From positions 372,001 to 436,000 of the forward strand of contig BROG01000480.1 in NCBI GenBank assembly GCA_030159075.1: a stretch of DNA of 64,000 nt, in the 5' to 3' direction. Of this stretch, positions 33,826 to 46,728 are shown piece by piece. Each line of letters begins with the position of its first letter. Position 1 is the stretch's first letter. The notes below the pieces were generated by a model. It ran no database searches, was not told where the DNA came from, and saw nothing but the letters and a program-made list of their open reading frames with translations. A program made the position numbers and the translations under genes. The stretch comes from Atrina japonica (Eukaryota; Mollusca; Bivalvia; Pterioida; Pinnidae).

Positions 33826-35644
33826 AACTTTCTATGACATGAACTATTGCACCCATCATGACCTACTTGAAAATGACCCTTTCTGTAACGGAAGTAGTAG
33901 TTTGCCTGGTGCAAGTGCCGTTTCAGTTCTTTGGTTTCTTGTGGTGTCGGTCATTTCACAAACTTACCAGTTGTCTATTCACGTCATTCCTGCGCACCTG
34001 TCATCCCGTATTTCTCGTCATTAAAGCTACAACCACCGTATTTAAATTGCCACGTGATCAATATTACCTCTATAAAAAGAATAAGAATTTTTGTGGCATT
34101 CAGATTTCAATACTGACATCTGTACACCCATGACAACGAATTAATGTGTCCCATACGTTCTTGTGTGGGTTATTTATACAAACACATCGTATCCCCTGCC
34201 AAGATGTGTGTCGTTTATGTAATTTATTTGTAGTCACCAATGGATCAGACTCCAGCGATTCAAATATGTTCGTTGGGAATTATACTTCTTTGATCATAAT
34301 GCCGTTTGATTATATACTGTTCTATCTGCAGTTTTCCGGGCACTTGCTGTCGTTGTTACTGCATAATCATTAACCACTGCATTACGAGTCTCTCCCTAGT
34401 TCTAAAAGAAAAAAAAAGAAAAATTAGTACAAATTTATGCAAAGAAAAAAGACACTATGAACTAAACCAAAGACTGAATGAAGCAAGATCATTAATCCAT
34501 TGTAACGTAACGGAGGAATCATATGATATCCATGGGAATTATGGGAAGAAAAACGATGTCTGCTCCAAACCGTGGGAAAGACAAGTTCTCAGAAATCTGG
34601 TTTATGATAATTCGGGATTTATTTATGCGCGTTTTAATACATTTTGTTTTTCAAGAAATTGAGAATATGGAAAAAAAAACACCAATATGTAATACACATG
34701 GAAGTGTGATTATACTACCAGAATTGCGCTATTTCCGGTTCCTGTTTGACAGGGGTTTGGGGTTGTACGTATGCCCATTCATTTACCTATTCTACCCTAT
34801 TACGATACAGAGGTCGCTTATCTAAGACATTTACAAATTACAAGGATTAGCGGATAATAATGGCATAAATCGTATAGGTCAATGATTTTAAAGAATGGAA
34901 AAAATTAGTCTAAGAACGAGATTAAACCGTATTTTGTTTGCGTACGGATAATCCATATTTACCGATGAAAACAATGTTCGACAAAACCAGATGCGTCAGC
35001 CACTCACGGCATGCGGTTTTAAAAGAAATCTTTCAACCCCGTCAGACGATCAAAATGTATGTAAAACACCCCAACGAATGCGTAAGTTAAATAGAAATCA
35101 TAAGCCTATACAACAGGAGCTTTGCTACCTCTAAAGCTTTAGAATACAAACTTAAAACAAAGGTTAAAATGATTAATATAGATGCGGCATCGCTTCGTCT
35201 TTACGACCTTGTATTCAAAGAACGACAATCCCTGTGTAATACTGACGTCTATTATTTAATATGAAATACGCCAAAACCAGACTACCGTACTAATCTTTAA
35301 ATTACAGTAGGCAGGATTATCACAAGTTCAAATGTCGAAAAATTAATAGCAATGATAAACAACGCTACGGAGTTTTCACAAATAACATAAAAATTAATAA
35401 AGGCATGGTAACATAAAACAATGTCATGTTCCCAACAGATAGGAAGATAAGCTCTTTCATTGATCGTAGCTAGAAATACCATTTTGCTACCTTACGACGT
35501 AGGAACTTCTGTGAAGTTGTTCAACACATACGCTGTAATTATTACACATAAATTGTAATTAAAAGAAGATACACTAATCTGTTCTGACATAAAATCACAA
35601 AAGGCCATTTGAATCAGGGGTCAATCAGCAAGGAATTATGAAGT

Positions 35645-35785
35645 GTTTTACTCCCGTACTCAGTTGAGGAGAGAACACGGTTATAATGTTCCAGGGAAGA
35701 GACCACCTAACTTCTGCAAGTAAACTAGCAAAATTTCTCACAAAAATCAGCTCATGTTCCAGCGGGGATAGAACCACTCTGTCCC
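35645..35785 (-). mobile_element. SINE-A fragment
   Basis: In this orientation it has GGAGAGAACACGGTTATAAT, AGGGAAGAGACCACC, GCAAGTAAACTAGCAAA and AAAATCAGCTCATGTTCCAG. The head beyond the B-box is lost. The 121-codon minus-strand frame over it ends in SINE translation. Confidence 0.75.
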
Positions 35786-37532
35786 CAATCTTCAATGAAA
35801 AACCACAAATTACAACGACGAGAACGGACACGTACATAAGAATATATAAACGACGTACAAATTCCAATATCATAGTGTAAGAAATTGTGCCAAAACTATG
35901 AATTATTGCAATCACACTTGTATCTGTCAATAATGAGAGTATACACGTCGCTTCTCGTTTATTCAAAATTTCCATCCCAATAGTTGGCAAGTTCCTTTAC
36001 CCGTATATCGATATAAAAGTAACGCATTCAATGAATTGTCCTCACATATCTATAACATGTACTTGTAAGACACAAGAGTAACGAGACTTTATACAAAATG
36101 AAATACGGTTACCGTTCAGTTGTAACACGCATGGACAAGTTCTATCACTAAATCTAAAACATGCAGGGACCGTTATGTTCGTAATGACGCACAAAACTTA
36201 TCATCTCATGAATTTGTTAACTCCGAACTCATCTCCTTTTTATTTATCCCCAGGTACACAAAACATTACCAAGTTTTATCGATAAGAAAACAAATGTTTA
36301 TATCAAAACAAGACAACAACCCCAAACAATTCCAAGACGTCTTACCGGTACGGTCTACTTAAGCTTTTTAACATATTACCCATTGTATTCGAGTTATCGA
36401 TATCGCAGTTTAAATATTAATTGAAGATTTAATTGCGTGTCAGATCTCTGTCCAGATATTCTTGTATTACAATTCAATGAGAGTCATGGGTGTCGAATCG
36501 TCCCGTAAATTCCTAACGTTATGCAGTTAAATAAATGCAACGCAATTACAGTTTATCTACCGAGTTATCTCCCCTTGTTGGCCATCTTACCCTAGCATTT
36601 ATGAATCTCCAAATGTGAACTAGAACAGTACTAGTAAATAGAGCAGAACTGATGTTTGACAACTTATTTTTAAATAAGCGATTACATTTGTTTTTGTAAA
36701 TCCAGTCAACTTTGTAAAGTTGATCGACTTGTTCAACTAAAGCCCGATTCCGATATCCCAAGGCACCGTTCAATAAAATATTTTGAAAATCGAATATATG
36801 TACGCGCACGAGAGAGAGAGATAAGGTGGAGAGAGAATTAAAACCATTGTCGAAACAACACAAAAATAACTGATAATCTGATGTGTTCGATATAAGAATG
36901 AAAGAATATTAAAACCACTGAAACTACAACAAAATTAACTGCTTGCGGGGATGGTTATATATATTTCCTGTTTAAACATTTCCCCCAGATCTGGAGTTGT
37001 ACATAAGGCCATATAAATGTTTGCAACCTTTTCTAAACAGCAATAATCCCTTTTATCAACAAAGATCTAACTTATAATGACATTGACTCAGTGTCGCCGG
37101 TGAAAAGGCCCTCCAAAACCAACTCTTGTGAAAAGCAAGCATGCGAATCATCGTTGCAATATTCATGATCACCTTGCTATGTATATCACGCATACATCTA
37201 CATAACTTATCGGAAGGGGGGTCCCTGTCGCACTTTCAGTGGTAATAAGGCATGTGCGTGCTGTGTATGTACGTTTTGACACAGCCATGGTAATTTGTTG
37301 AGATTCAATGTATGACACAGATTTGCAAACTTCAAAAACGCTTATCTATCTTATCATAGTGACAATCGACAGGTAAGTGATAACTAGAAACACATACCTG
37401 GGCCGCTAACCAAGAAAGTAGGACAAATTTAACAAATACCTGCAGTCGTATTAAATCTGTGATTTACTGTCATACGGATAATACTTGCTAAAACTGAAAG
37501 CATTAGCAACCCCGACCTAAGAGCGGAAAATG

Positions 37533-37534
<2 letters not shown>

Positions 37535-37571
<37 letters not shown>

Positions 37572-37600
37572 GAGTGAGAGAGAGAGAGAGTGAGAGAGTT
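37535..37600. repeat. interrupted (AG)n microsatellite
   Basis: AG tract with GTGAGAGTGAG interruptions. Confidence 0.95.
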
Positions 37601-38113
37601 ATTAGTGTTCATCAACACTGTTAATTTGCTAAAATATCCCAGCATTTTCTGTGTTTACAATAAGACTGTCAGACACAAAGTTGGACTAACTCCTTTCCTG
37701 ATAGATAATTGACATAATGAATAAAATGACATCAAATTTTGAACTTCGAGGTTAATACGAAAAACACCAGTATAAACTATAAAACCAAGTTTCTAAAAAT
37801 ATTACGAAAGGCTCGGGTATCTGACTGAGAGTATAACTTCTCAAAAAACACGATTCCTGATTTAATAATACAAATTTACGTGAGTAATATTGATGCCATT
37901 TTCCCCCCAAAATACACACGAGGAAATGAAATGACTTAGTACATCGATCTAGTAAAATGGTCAAAGAGGAGAACCTGCCGATCAAAACCAGAAAAGAGAT
38001 TGGTGGATCACGGGTTAAGATATGCGTAAACACGTGCCTAACCTTTATTCTATTAAACTACCATAAAATCTAGCAATATTTCATCATATTGTTTTTAATA
38101 TTATCAAGCAAAC

Positions 38114-38232
38114 CATTGGCGGATCTAGCTACTCTTAAACATGTATTATCAATTATCATATCACCATTTCAATATATCATCGTATCATGTCATGAATAAC
38201 ATCATAAAAACCATAGGCGGATTAAAACCGGG
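38114..38232 (+). mobile_element. two GGCGGAT-type transposon termini in direct order
   Basis: CATTGGCGGATCTAGC (38114) and CATAGGCGGATTAAAACC (38213) resemble the 5' ends of GGCGGATCCAG-type MITEs but lie in the same orientation 99 bases apart, with ATCAT-rich sequence between. They may be nested or tandem remnants. Confidence 0.3.
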
Positions 38233-39874
38233 TTGAGATCATTGATAAAACGACCGTTCAAACAGGCGGATCTTCTCATTATCGCAGGCAACTTTCATCC
38301 AAGTATCTTTATAATCACTTACTTCTGTGACGGTTATCCTTTCCCCATAAGTGAGAAACCGACAAGTTCATTCAACTTGAAGGTTACTAAATCCATTCTT
38401 GCTTGTGTTCTTCAAATCTCTTAATAGAAACGTACAAATTTAATTTCAATATAATTACACATATACACTGTTTTGAAGGGCAAATGGAATCCAGTTATCA
38501 TAGGTACACACATCTAAATTCAGTTTAGAATGAAAACTTACAACAAACTGCTATACAAGTTGAATCCTGTTCCTTAAATAAATTTACCCGTTTAAGCCTC
38601 GCGCGAGTCTTCTTCCGCTCGCCTCAGTTCTCTTACGGCACTCTTAACATTTCAGAACACGTGCTCGGTGGAACAAATCAACTTTCCTTTTAATATTTGA
38701 AGTCCTCGTTAAAGTCAATGTTCAGAATTCCTCCCCGTACGCCTGACATGAATTTTTACACATACTCGCACAGCTCAAGTAAGTTCCAAACATCGACAAA
38801 CAAAGAAAACCCGATCAAATATATTGTGTTTGTTGACACACATGCAGCTACAATGCGACTTTCTTGTTCAGCCGTAAAATCAAATTTCGACTTGACGATT
38901 CCGGACAGTATTTTACAAGATTATGTAAATACATCCTTGTTATTTTTCTTCTCAAAGTAACGACATCCACTAAGAATTGAATCAAAGTTCTAGAACAATT
39001 TCTACCATGTGTAGTAAACACTTAACCAGTGCATTCAGTCTTAGCGACAGAAAGCACGTCTGTACACCCGAACTATAGAAGCTTTTGTTCATGGTTGTGT
39101 TGTAATAGGGTCACAGGTAGTCAAATATAATCCCAGGTAAAAACCACCGGTACTAGAGGCGCACACAGGTAAGGCTATCGCCTTATCGATTTATTTTCTT
39201 CGTTCTTGGTTGGTACTTTAAATCAAGTTTCGCGATTTACTTGTGAAAGACCGCGAATTTCCACGTGCCTTTTAGGTCGAACAAAACACAACCTTGCCTG
39301 CCCGATATACATGCACGCACATGAGCTAGGTTAGGTGTGTAACGTCACAGCCTTTTATGTAAAGTAAATAATAAATAAATACCTGTTAATATCTTGATAT
39401 TCGAAAAGTGAATTAATAAGATGCGCCACATTTAAATGCAAATACTGGTAAACACACCGAAGATAAAAAAAGTCGCTTCGCTCTAGCAACCGCTTATCAA
39501 TGCACACCTTAGTATCCCCAAAATATGTAATACAGGTATGTAGCGAAAAACAACACGATCTTTGAACGAATACCGATCAGCTAAAAAATAAAACTTAAAA
39601 CACATAAGTGTGATATGTCTATTTGTAGGTTTATACAACACATAATAATTCACCAAGAGTGAAACTATCAATTGATACATATACAATAGGTATCAGCAAG
39701 ATAATAATAGTATAAAAGGAATATATCCGCTGATGGGAATACGTTCATTTCATTTCACGACTTCGTAAACCTTGTCACCGTTAAACATCATTGTACCCGA
39801 TGAGAAAGTCGGGGAAAAGAATATGGGGTAGTGTTTCCATGTTTTTGCCCCTAATTAGTGGACTGGAAGTAAAG

Positions 39875-40094
39875 TTTGTTTGTTTGTTTATTGTTGTTTA
39901 ACGTCCCACTCAAGAATCTTTCACTCATATGGAGACGTCACCAAATGCCGGTGAAAGGCTTAAAAATTTTGGCCTATGATCGGCGTCTCGATTTTTACTG
40001 TCTCATTCAAAGGACAGGAAACAGACCTGTCACCGGCTGGACTCGAACTCACGATTAAGAGTCGAGCGCGCTACCGACTGAGCCAGGTCGGCTC
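39875..40094 (-). mobile_element. SINE-B copy 3 with perfect 14-bp target-site duplication
   Basis: The 14-base repeat GACTGGAAGTAAAG lies at 39861-39874 and 40095-40108 and delimits the insertion exactly. The minus strand starts with a complete tRNA-like head (TGGCTCAGTCGGTAGCGCGC, A-box, and GTGAGTTCGAGTCC, B-box) and ends in the CAACAATAAACAAACAAAC tail. An internal stretch of about 55-60 bases present in copies 1, 4 and 5 is missing near 39983. The long perfect duplication indicates LINE-type target-primed insertion and a fairly recent event. Confidence 0.93.
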
Positions 40095-40108
40095 GACTGG
40101 AAGTAAAG

Positions 40109-41384
40109 AAATACAAGTATTTCTCTAAATAAATAAACAAATGAATTAACAAACAAATGGTAAGACTTTCTATTTACGCACCAGGATTAATATTTTACTT
40201 ACAGTGCTAATTATCAACATTGTCCTGTCATGTCAAAATACCCGGCATCTTAGTCTTTGTCAAGTTTTCATCTAGATAAATGAAATATTGGAACAATGAA
40301 TTACATCAATACCTGTAAGTTCCCTGCTTTCAAACCCGAGCAATTCAAATTTATTTAAAGAAATAAAAAAAATTGTTCTACTTGTAAAATAGTTGTAACA
40401 TAATAAACTGGACCGAGGGACCTTCAAAGACCACATGGTTACAACATCGGGGTTTATAGATGTTTCTCGCCAATGGCAAGGAGGAGGGTGTCAGTGAGAA
40501 GTGAGTGTTGATGACATTTCCCTGGTAAAACAACGCCATACCAGTAATCAGACTTGTGACAAAAAACAATATTACCAATCCGAAGTTTCGTAATCCACAT
40601 GCATATCCGAATGAGGTAATTTCTTCTTGATAAGGAGACCCGCGTGATTTCCAAATTTATGTTTGTAGTGTATTTTTGTCCCACTCCTTTTGGCGAAACG
40701 GGGATATATCTTAAATTAAACTCAGGTGACCACATAATTATTATCCCCACGTGATCAAAAAATTTTAAACTTTTATTCCTTTTTTTCCAATCGTCCATGT
40801 AAAAAGACTCGAGACAGAGTTAAATAGGTGATTAAATGACTGATCCCCTTTGTACGCGCAAAAAAGCAATACAGAAACAGTACTGACTCATGGTCAAAGC
40901 TTATCCACATCTGCTATTGTGTACGGATCTACGGAAAACAAAGAAAGACAACTGGAGGCACAAACCGTGACGTTAGAGCCAATAGGAAAATTGTTTCACG
41001 GGGGTTTGATTCGATTAAGCGATGCGGAAACGTGGACGTTTTTTCTGTATCCGATCGACAATATATCCGTGGACAATGAACAACAATACAAACGTTACAA
41101 AGCATATGGGATATCTTGTGTAATACAAATACAAATTTCATTTGCTTATAAATTTCCAATGTTATTTTTATGAAATGTCCAAGTGCATTGATTTCCTATA
41201 ATTTGAACGGACGCAAAACATGCGTTCTTTCCCAGAACAATTGTATTCAAGTTTAAAGTTGGTCAACTTACCCGAACTCGTCTATACGACAATAAAGTTA
41301 GCAGAAAAAAATCAAGTTGCGTTGTACTTGCTTCTGTCCAAAATTTACTATCAGGTATGCCAAAAATGCTGTCCTTATTTCCGT
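40109..41384. other. no recognisable gene
   Basis: Unique sequence. A 107-codon frame at 40850-41173 (+) and a 76-codon frame on the opposite strand overlap in a CpG-richer patch. Neither has a family signature. Confidence 0.4.
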
Positions 41385-41560
41385 CCAAGGTTAATTATCA
41401 CGTGAGCCTAATCATGGCGTTAGGTTGGCCTTACTTTCGTCCAAGATTTACCATCACGTAAGCCAAAAACATGGCGTTACGTTGGCCTTACTTCCGTCCA
41501 AGATTTACCATCACGTAAGCCAAAACATGACGTTACATTGGCCTTACTTCTATCATGTTC
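41385..41560 (+). repeat. ~57-bp tandem repeat, 3 copies
   Basis: Each unit has TTGGCCTTACTTTCGTCC, AAGATTTACCATCACGTA and AGCCAAAAACATGGCG, with few differences between copies. It is interrupted at its right side by SINE-B copy 4. Confidence 0.8.
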
Positions 41561-41574
41561 CGATTTTTTGGTCG

Positions 41575-41855
41575 GTTGTTTGTTTGTTTATTGTTGTTTA
41601 ACATTCCACTCAAGAATCTTTCACTCATAAGGAGACGTCACCAAATGCCGGTGAAGGGCTTCACATTTTGGGCTATGCTCGGCACTTACGGTCAATGAGC
41701 AGTGAGTGTTCTTTAACGTGCCGGCACCAACTGCGACACGGGACCTCGAGTTTTACTGTCTCATCCGCAGGACAGAAAACCAACCTGCCGCTGGCCGGAC
41801 TCAAAAACTCACGATCAAGAGTCGAGCGCGCTACTGACTGAGCCAGGCCGGCTCT
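41575..41855 (-). mobile_element. SINE-B copy 4, full length
   Basis: The tail side is at 41575 (TTGTTTGTTTATTGTTG). The body has CATAAGGAGACGTCACC, GCTCGGCACTTACGGTCAAT and GTTCTTTAACGTGCCGGC. The head read in reverse is TGGCTCAGTCAGTAGCGCGC. It keeps the internal block that copy 3 has lost. No clear target-site duplication is seen. Confidence 0.88.
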
Positions 41856-44584
41856 CCCCAATGTTTGGTAAACTCCTGGTAAACCAATGATACTTCCGTT
41901 CATGATTTACGTCTCTTTCCTCATGTTTAATGAATTGGCCAGTTTCACTCTATCTTATGTTTCAAAGATGTGAATTGTCCATATTTAGAATCAAGTATTA
42001 GTATTTTGCACAATACCTAATTAACTGAAAATGTCGATATTCAATACTTATATAATTAAATAAAGTTTCTCCATATGTTCAAATGTCAGTTATTAGCCAG
42101 GGTTGCGGCTTGTTTTCTTTCTTTCTAAAACACGGGTACCACCACACAAATGTATTCTTGGACTGTAATAAGATAAAAGCTATCGACCCGATATACTAAC
42201 CGAAACGTTCAAGTGGCGAATTCTCCATAAACTTGTCAGTTAAGAGATTTACGACTTGATCAATACACGTATAACACTAGAGAACATCTATATGTACTCC
42301 TCAAATTACAAGACAACTTGAAGTACAAGTTAAACTCAAACATGCCCGTCACAATTTATCTATCAAACTTTTCTCTCAGTTTCTCTCTTCAAATCTGCGA
42401 ATCCTAAGCGACATCACGTTTACCGAATTCTAAACCTCGAAGTTTGTGATCTACGCGAATTCTTCAACTTTTACTGTAGAAAACGAGTTTATATTGTGGG
42501 TATGTTGTATATATGTACTATTATGCGTTTTCTAGACTCCTGACTGGAACACAATCAAGATGCTAGCGCAGTTTGAAACTATCCGATACCACTTGGGGAT
42601 GAAGCTTAGATAATATTTCAGAATTCATTGCAGATTACACCTGAGAAAGGAGTGCTTTCCAATTTTTTTTAAAATTAAAAATGATACCTTATTTAAGCAA
42701 TGAATTTCGGTCACGAATCCTGCCATTTCCGTGAACATGACTCCGATATACAATGTATATATTTATTCGCCTATACTTTACAGTTAATAAATTGAATAAT
42801 ATTTTAAACTATATGAACACAAAAAGAATGGTATTTTCGCCGTAATGGAGATATGGCTTGACCATCTTAAGCGTTGTCAGCGTGTTCGAATAAATTTCTT
42901 ACAACTCATCTTTAAGGCATTATCTTTTCTAAATTCTAAATCAAATGATATTTATCTTTAGTCCAGTATCGTAACGCATAAGGATTACTTGACACAGAAA
43001 ATGTAGCACAACTTCTGGTCATTATGGAATCTGATTGGTCTAGAATACAAAAATTCTTGGACTTAAATAATTCCGAAGTTCATCGGCACTGGGGACCGGA
43101 ATTCGTCAGCCAGATCTTATCTTTCACCTCGATCCTTAATGGACACAAACTCAAGATTTTGGTCTGCAAGAGTCTCTCTCTCTCCTCTTTCTTCAAGGTA
43201 CTATCATCCAACAGAAACAAAACAACCGAATTATACGTTTAAGACCTTGATATATTTGTTTTCGAAAGGAAATAGTATCCAACGTAACCCACTCCAGCCT
43301 ATAAATCAGAATCAACTAATATAACAATACACAACAGCATCTGAATACATGGGATTGGAAAGGATTAATCAGATCGAATTGTATCTATGAAGTAGAATAA
43401 AAAAACAAAGCTACAACACTAGGAAGGTCGTGTTCAGACAAAGCCTCTCGCCACGTTGGGCGACAGAAATTAATGATGCTACTTATACAAAATAAGAAAT
43501 ATTCGCAACGGCTCGTTCGATATTAATGCAGAACCCTGCCACGGCCAGCGATAAAACTTGAACTTCTGTTGAAAGCGAAGAACAGCTACTTCAAGCAAAC
43601 TAGAAACTAATAAAAGGTAAATAATAAATTTATTCGAAATGCTCGGACACAACTTCATCCGAGTGCGAACCCCATGGTTGCTAATCCGTGTACATGTGGA
43701 ACGCCAATACATAGCTGTATAGACTATCTGAGATTAACGATCTATATTGAAGGGCTTGGCCAAACAGGATCATCGTTTTTGTCACATTCATGGCAGTTTT
43801 ATCACAACATAAAAAAAGATTTAAAAATCAAAGATACCAATCCGGTTTTTGTTACGATTCAGGGCTCCTGAGCAACGTCGTTCCGGTAAAAAAAACCAAC
43901 ACCATTACACAATAACAGTCACATAACAATATCAATACAATTGCTTAAAGTATCAAAAAATTTGTAACAAAAGCATTTTTATCCAATGGGAGGTTAATAG
44001 GGTCAATGCGCGTGTATTGATCGCTAGTTAAAAGGCCCCTTTAATCTGATTACGACCTTTATAAAACCGTTTCTTAAAGATCCGTGTTTTTGCTTCAACG
44101 AGTTGGTGCGATATATTAACAAAACCAACAGACTGCAAATTTTGAGTTTGTATAAGAGATGTCGGTAGAACCAAGAACGTTTAACAAATGATGGCTTTGA
44201 TAACGTCTAAGCCTCTGACCGTGAATGATGTCTTCTGTTACACCTGGTCTCATCTGATGGTTTCCGATCTTCGCATTAGACGATTACAAACATATTTTTG
44301 CGATTCATGATAACTTTGACTCTAGAGCCATATATGTTCAAGTTAGATGAGTTGATTAAACTCCCAGTTTATTATCATGTAAGAATTCGCGTTAACAGTG
44401 CCATCTCCCTGTTAATCAAACATTATACAAACAAACACATAACTACTAACGTTATATCAGCTGTACTCTTTTTACTTTTGGTTTATCTTATTTTCACATG
44501 GAATGAATATGTGATTGGTCAAAAGTTACGACAACTGTATAAACGGCCTCTTCCCATAAAAGTAAATACATACACCACAAAACT
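41856..44584. other. no recognisable gene
   Basis: Unique AT-rich sequence with scattered CpG. Frames at 43024, 43139, 43479 and 44298 lack family signatures, and the last runs into SINE-B copy 5. Confidence 0.4.
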
Positions 44585-44597
44585 TCCAATGCTAGGA

Positions 44598-44855
44598 GTC
44601 GGTAGCGCACTCGACTCTTTGATCGTGAATTTCGAGTCCAGTCGGCGACAGGTCGGATTCCTGTCCTTTGGATGAGACAGTAAAAACCGAGGTCCTGTGT
44701 CACAGTAGGTTTCGGTACGTTAAAGAAAACTCACTACTCAATGACCGTAAGCATAAGTCAAAAATTTGAAGCCCTTTCATTGGCATTTGGTGACGCCTCC
44801 ATATGAGTGAAAGATTCTTGAGTGGGACTTTAAGCAACAATACAACCAACCAAAA
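44598..44855 (+). mobile_element. SINE-B copy 5 with perfect 13-bp target-site duplication
   Basis: TCCAATGCTAGGA lies at 44585-44597 and 44856-44868. Between them is a full body: CGGTAGCGCACTCGACTC head, TTCCTGTCCTTTGGATGAG, TTCGGTACGTTAAAGAAAAC and TATGAGTGAAAGATTCTTG, ending ACAATACAACCAACCAAAA. The first few bases of the tRNA-like head (TGGCTCAG) are absent. Confidence 0.93.
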
Positions 44856-45904
44856 TCCAATGCTAGGATTAAGGTTCTTTACATGAATCTTCCATAATCC
44901 TGTACGGTTGCAGCGATGTTTTCACTAATCCTAGCCTCATCATACTATACACTACACACATTACATACATCTAACATTTCAGCTCAAATTTAAAGCTAAC
45001 GCGATCACGAGATTTATGTACATTATGGATACCAATATAAAGTTTGAATGTTACATAACCAGATGTTTGTGACACCATAATCATTTCTACAATTAGCGAC
45101 AATGCGCTTAGTAACCCCAACACACAGGGATTATGACGTTTATCCAAGTACGATCCACATTTTAACACGTTTTCAGGAATACTAACAGATTCCTAACCTA
45201 GACCACAGTGCTTAAACAAATAAGCACCTCATTCTTTACCCGAAAAAAAAAATAAAACCTCTAAAAATTACTTCTGACGGATCCAGGTAATAAGCATGCA
45301 GGCTGTACAATTATTTCAAAAGTAGTTTACATTTTTTGTAAAAAGAAAGAAAAAAGAAAAAGTAAATTAATGGTGCGAGACAACATTCATTCTTTTATCA
45401 TTCCGACGTTTAGATAGCTATAAGCATGCAGTCACGTAATATAATTACACACGCACGCGCTGCAATGCCATATTTGGCAAAATGACGAAATTCTAATTCA
45501 CAAGATGATCGTCCAAAAGGTAAGAACTGGAAATTGAATACAAAAAATACACGAAAAAGAGGCGAGATAAGAAGAGAACGTAAAAGTAATAACAATCTAG
45601 TTTAAAATCCTTTAATACATCTATATATACGAATTTATTACCTGGTCACAGTCATAAATCTACAAGAAACTTTCCGAGTCCAAACTTGTGTTGAACATGA
45701 TATGTTTATTTAATCCCGTCAACATACCTATATTATCTATACTGCAATGATATCGAATGCTTTGACTGTAACCTTCTTGTATTTAAAACCAACATTGTGT
45801 CAACAAAAAGTGAATATATTTCCCCTCATACATATATTAGTATAAATGGCAGAATGCTAGGAACGGGAATCTATAATACACAGAGGCTTAGAATACATCG
45901 ACAG

Positions 45905-46600
45905 AAGAGTGGCGGATTCAGGAATTTTTCAAGGGGTGGGTTATGAGCTAATCGTGTTGTGCGCTACAGGAAGTACTACACGGACAATTCAATACTGCAG
46001 ATATGGTTTCAAGGTAATAAAGTGCACGAGGATCAGAAGACATGCTTCTTCAGAAAATTTTGGGAAATTTGTTAGTGATAACAGCTTTCGCCCTTTGTCT
46101 TATTTCCTGAAATCAAATCTATATTTTAGTGCATTAGAACCTGTTTTCAAATGGATAGGTATCTTACTGCCTCCACTATGGAATGGACTTGACAGTTGAC
46201 ACATACAAATGCTAAGGAAAGACTTCCTTTTGCATCCCCTACTCAAATACATGTATTTCCCAAAAAATTATAAAAATGCGGAGGACATTAATTCAAAATA
46301 TAAATTTGTTTGAAAATTTATTGAATGACATCAATGAAATATATAAAGAAATTAATTATTGGCTGTTAAACAATGTTTGTTTTTAGTTTTGGAAATATTT
46401 TAGTGGAGGGTACAAAGGAAGTCTGACCAATGTTATGGCTGAATTTCTCGATAAAAAAATAGAAACTGCGGGGAAGCATTTTATGGCCTCTGCACACAAA
46501 AAATAACGAAAAAAAATATTTTCTTTCAAGCATCCCTCATCATTGATATTTTAAAAACTAAAATCAAATGAGGGTGCCCCCCCCCCCTTACACCCACTAG
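45905..46600. mobile_element. possible non-autonomous GGCGGAT-type element
   Basis: The left side AGTGGCGGATTCAGGAATTT with AAGGGGTGGG resembles the GGCGGATCCAGG terminus seen at 31931. A C12 run and TTACACCCACTAGACGCG near 46600 may be the other side. Ends are not confirmed, and the 96-codon frame at 45909 lies inside it. Confidence 0.35.
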
Positions 46601-46728
46601 ACGCGCAAATGGAGAGTTATACAAAATCGCAAGCGTTTCATTATTCTCCCTTGTTTCTGTAATATCTTACTCCAGTCGTGGTTTTTTATTTAATATTTAC
46701 TAGTAGAACGACGCGAGTGTACGACTGA

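Larger units (their letters stand above)
30801..39860. other. largely single-copy, CpG-richer interval
   Basis: No gene is recognised in about 9 kb, apart from the small repeats listed separately. CpG dinucleotides are visibly more frequent here than in 13-18 kb or 48-58 kb. Open frames of 60-121 codons on both strands (for example 34306-34662, 36546-36863, 38697-38960) carry no family signature and lack convincing splice context. Promoters or short exons could be present but cannot be shown by eye. Confidence 0.4.

Noticed and set aside
34306..34662. 118-codon + frame, partly hydrophilic and protein-like
   Set aside because: A second overlapping + frame is equally open, no acceptor is evident and no family was recognised.
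35625..35990. 121-codon minus frame with hydrophobic stretches
   Set aside because: Its C-terminal third is SINE-A translation, and the rest has no signature or splice sites.
40036..40094. tRNA-gene-like sequence on the minus strand
   Set aside because: A- and B-boxes are present, but it is the head of SINE-B copy 3, delimited by a target-site duplication.
40850..41173. 107-codon + frame in a CpG-richer patch
   Set aside because: The opposite strand is open over the same span, and there is no signature. Chance cannot be excluded.
44298..44675. 125-codon + frame with a hydrophobic segment
   Set aside because: Runs into SINE-B copy 5 and lacks family motifs. The hydrophobic stretch is typical of T-rich chance sequence.
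45410..45595. 61-codon minus frame after a pyrimidine tract ending CCAG
   Set aside because: The acceptor looks good, but the peptide is short and unrecognised with no clear donor. It was too weak to list as an exon.
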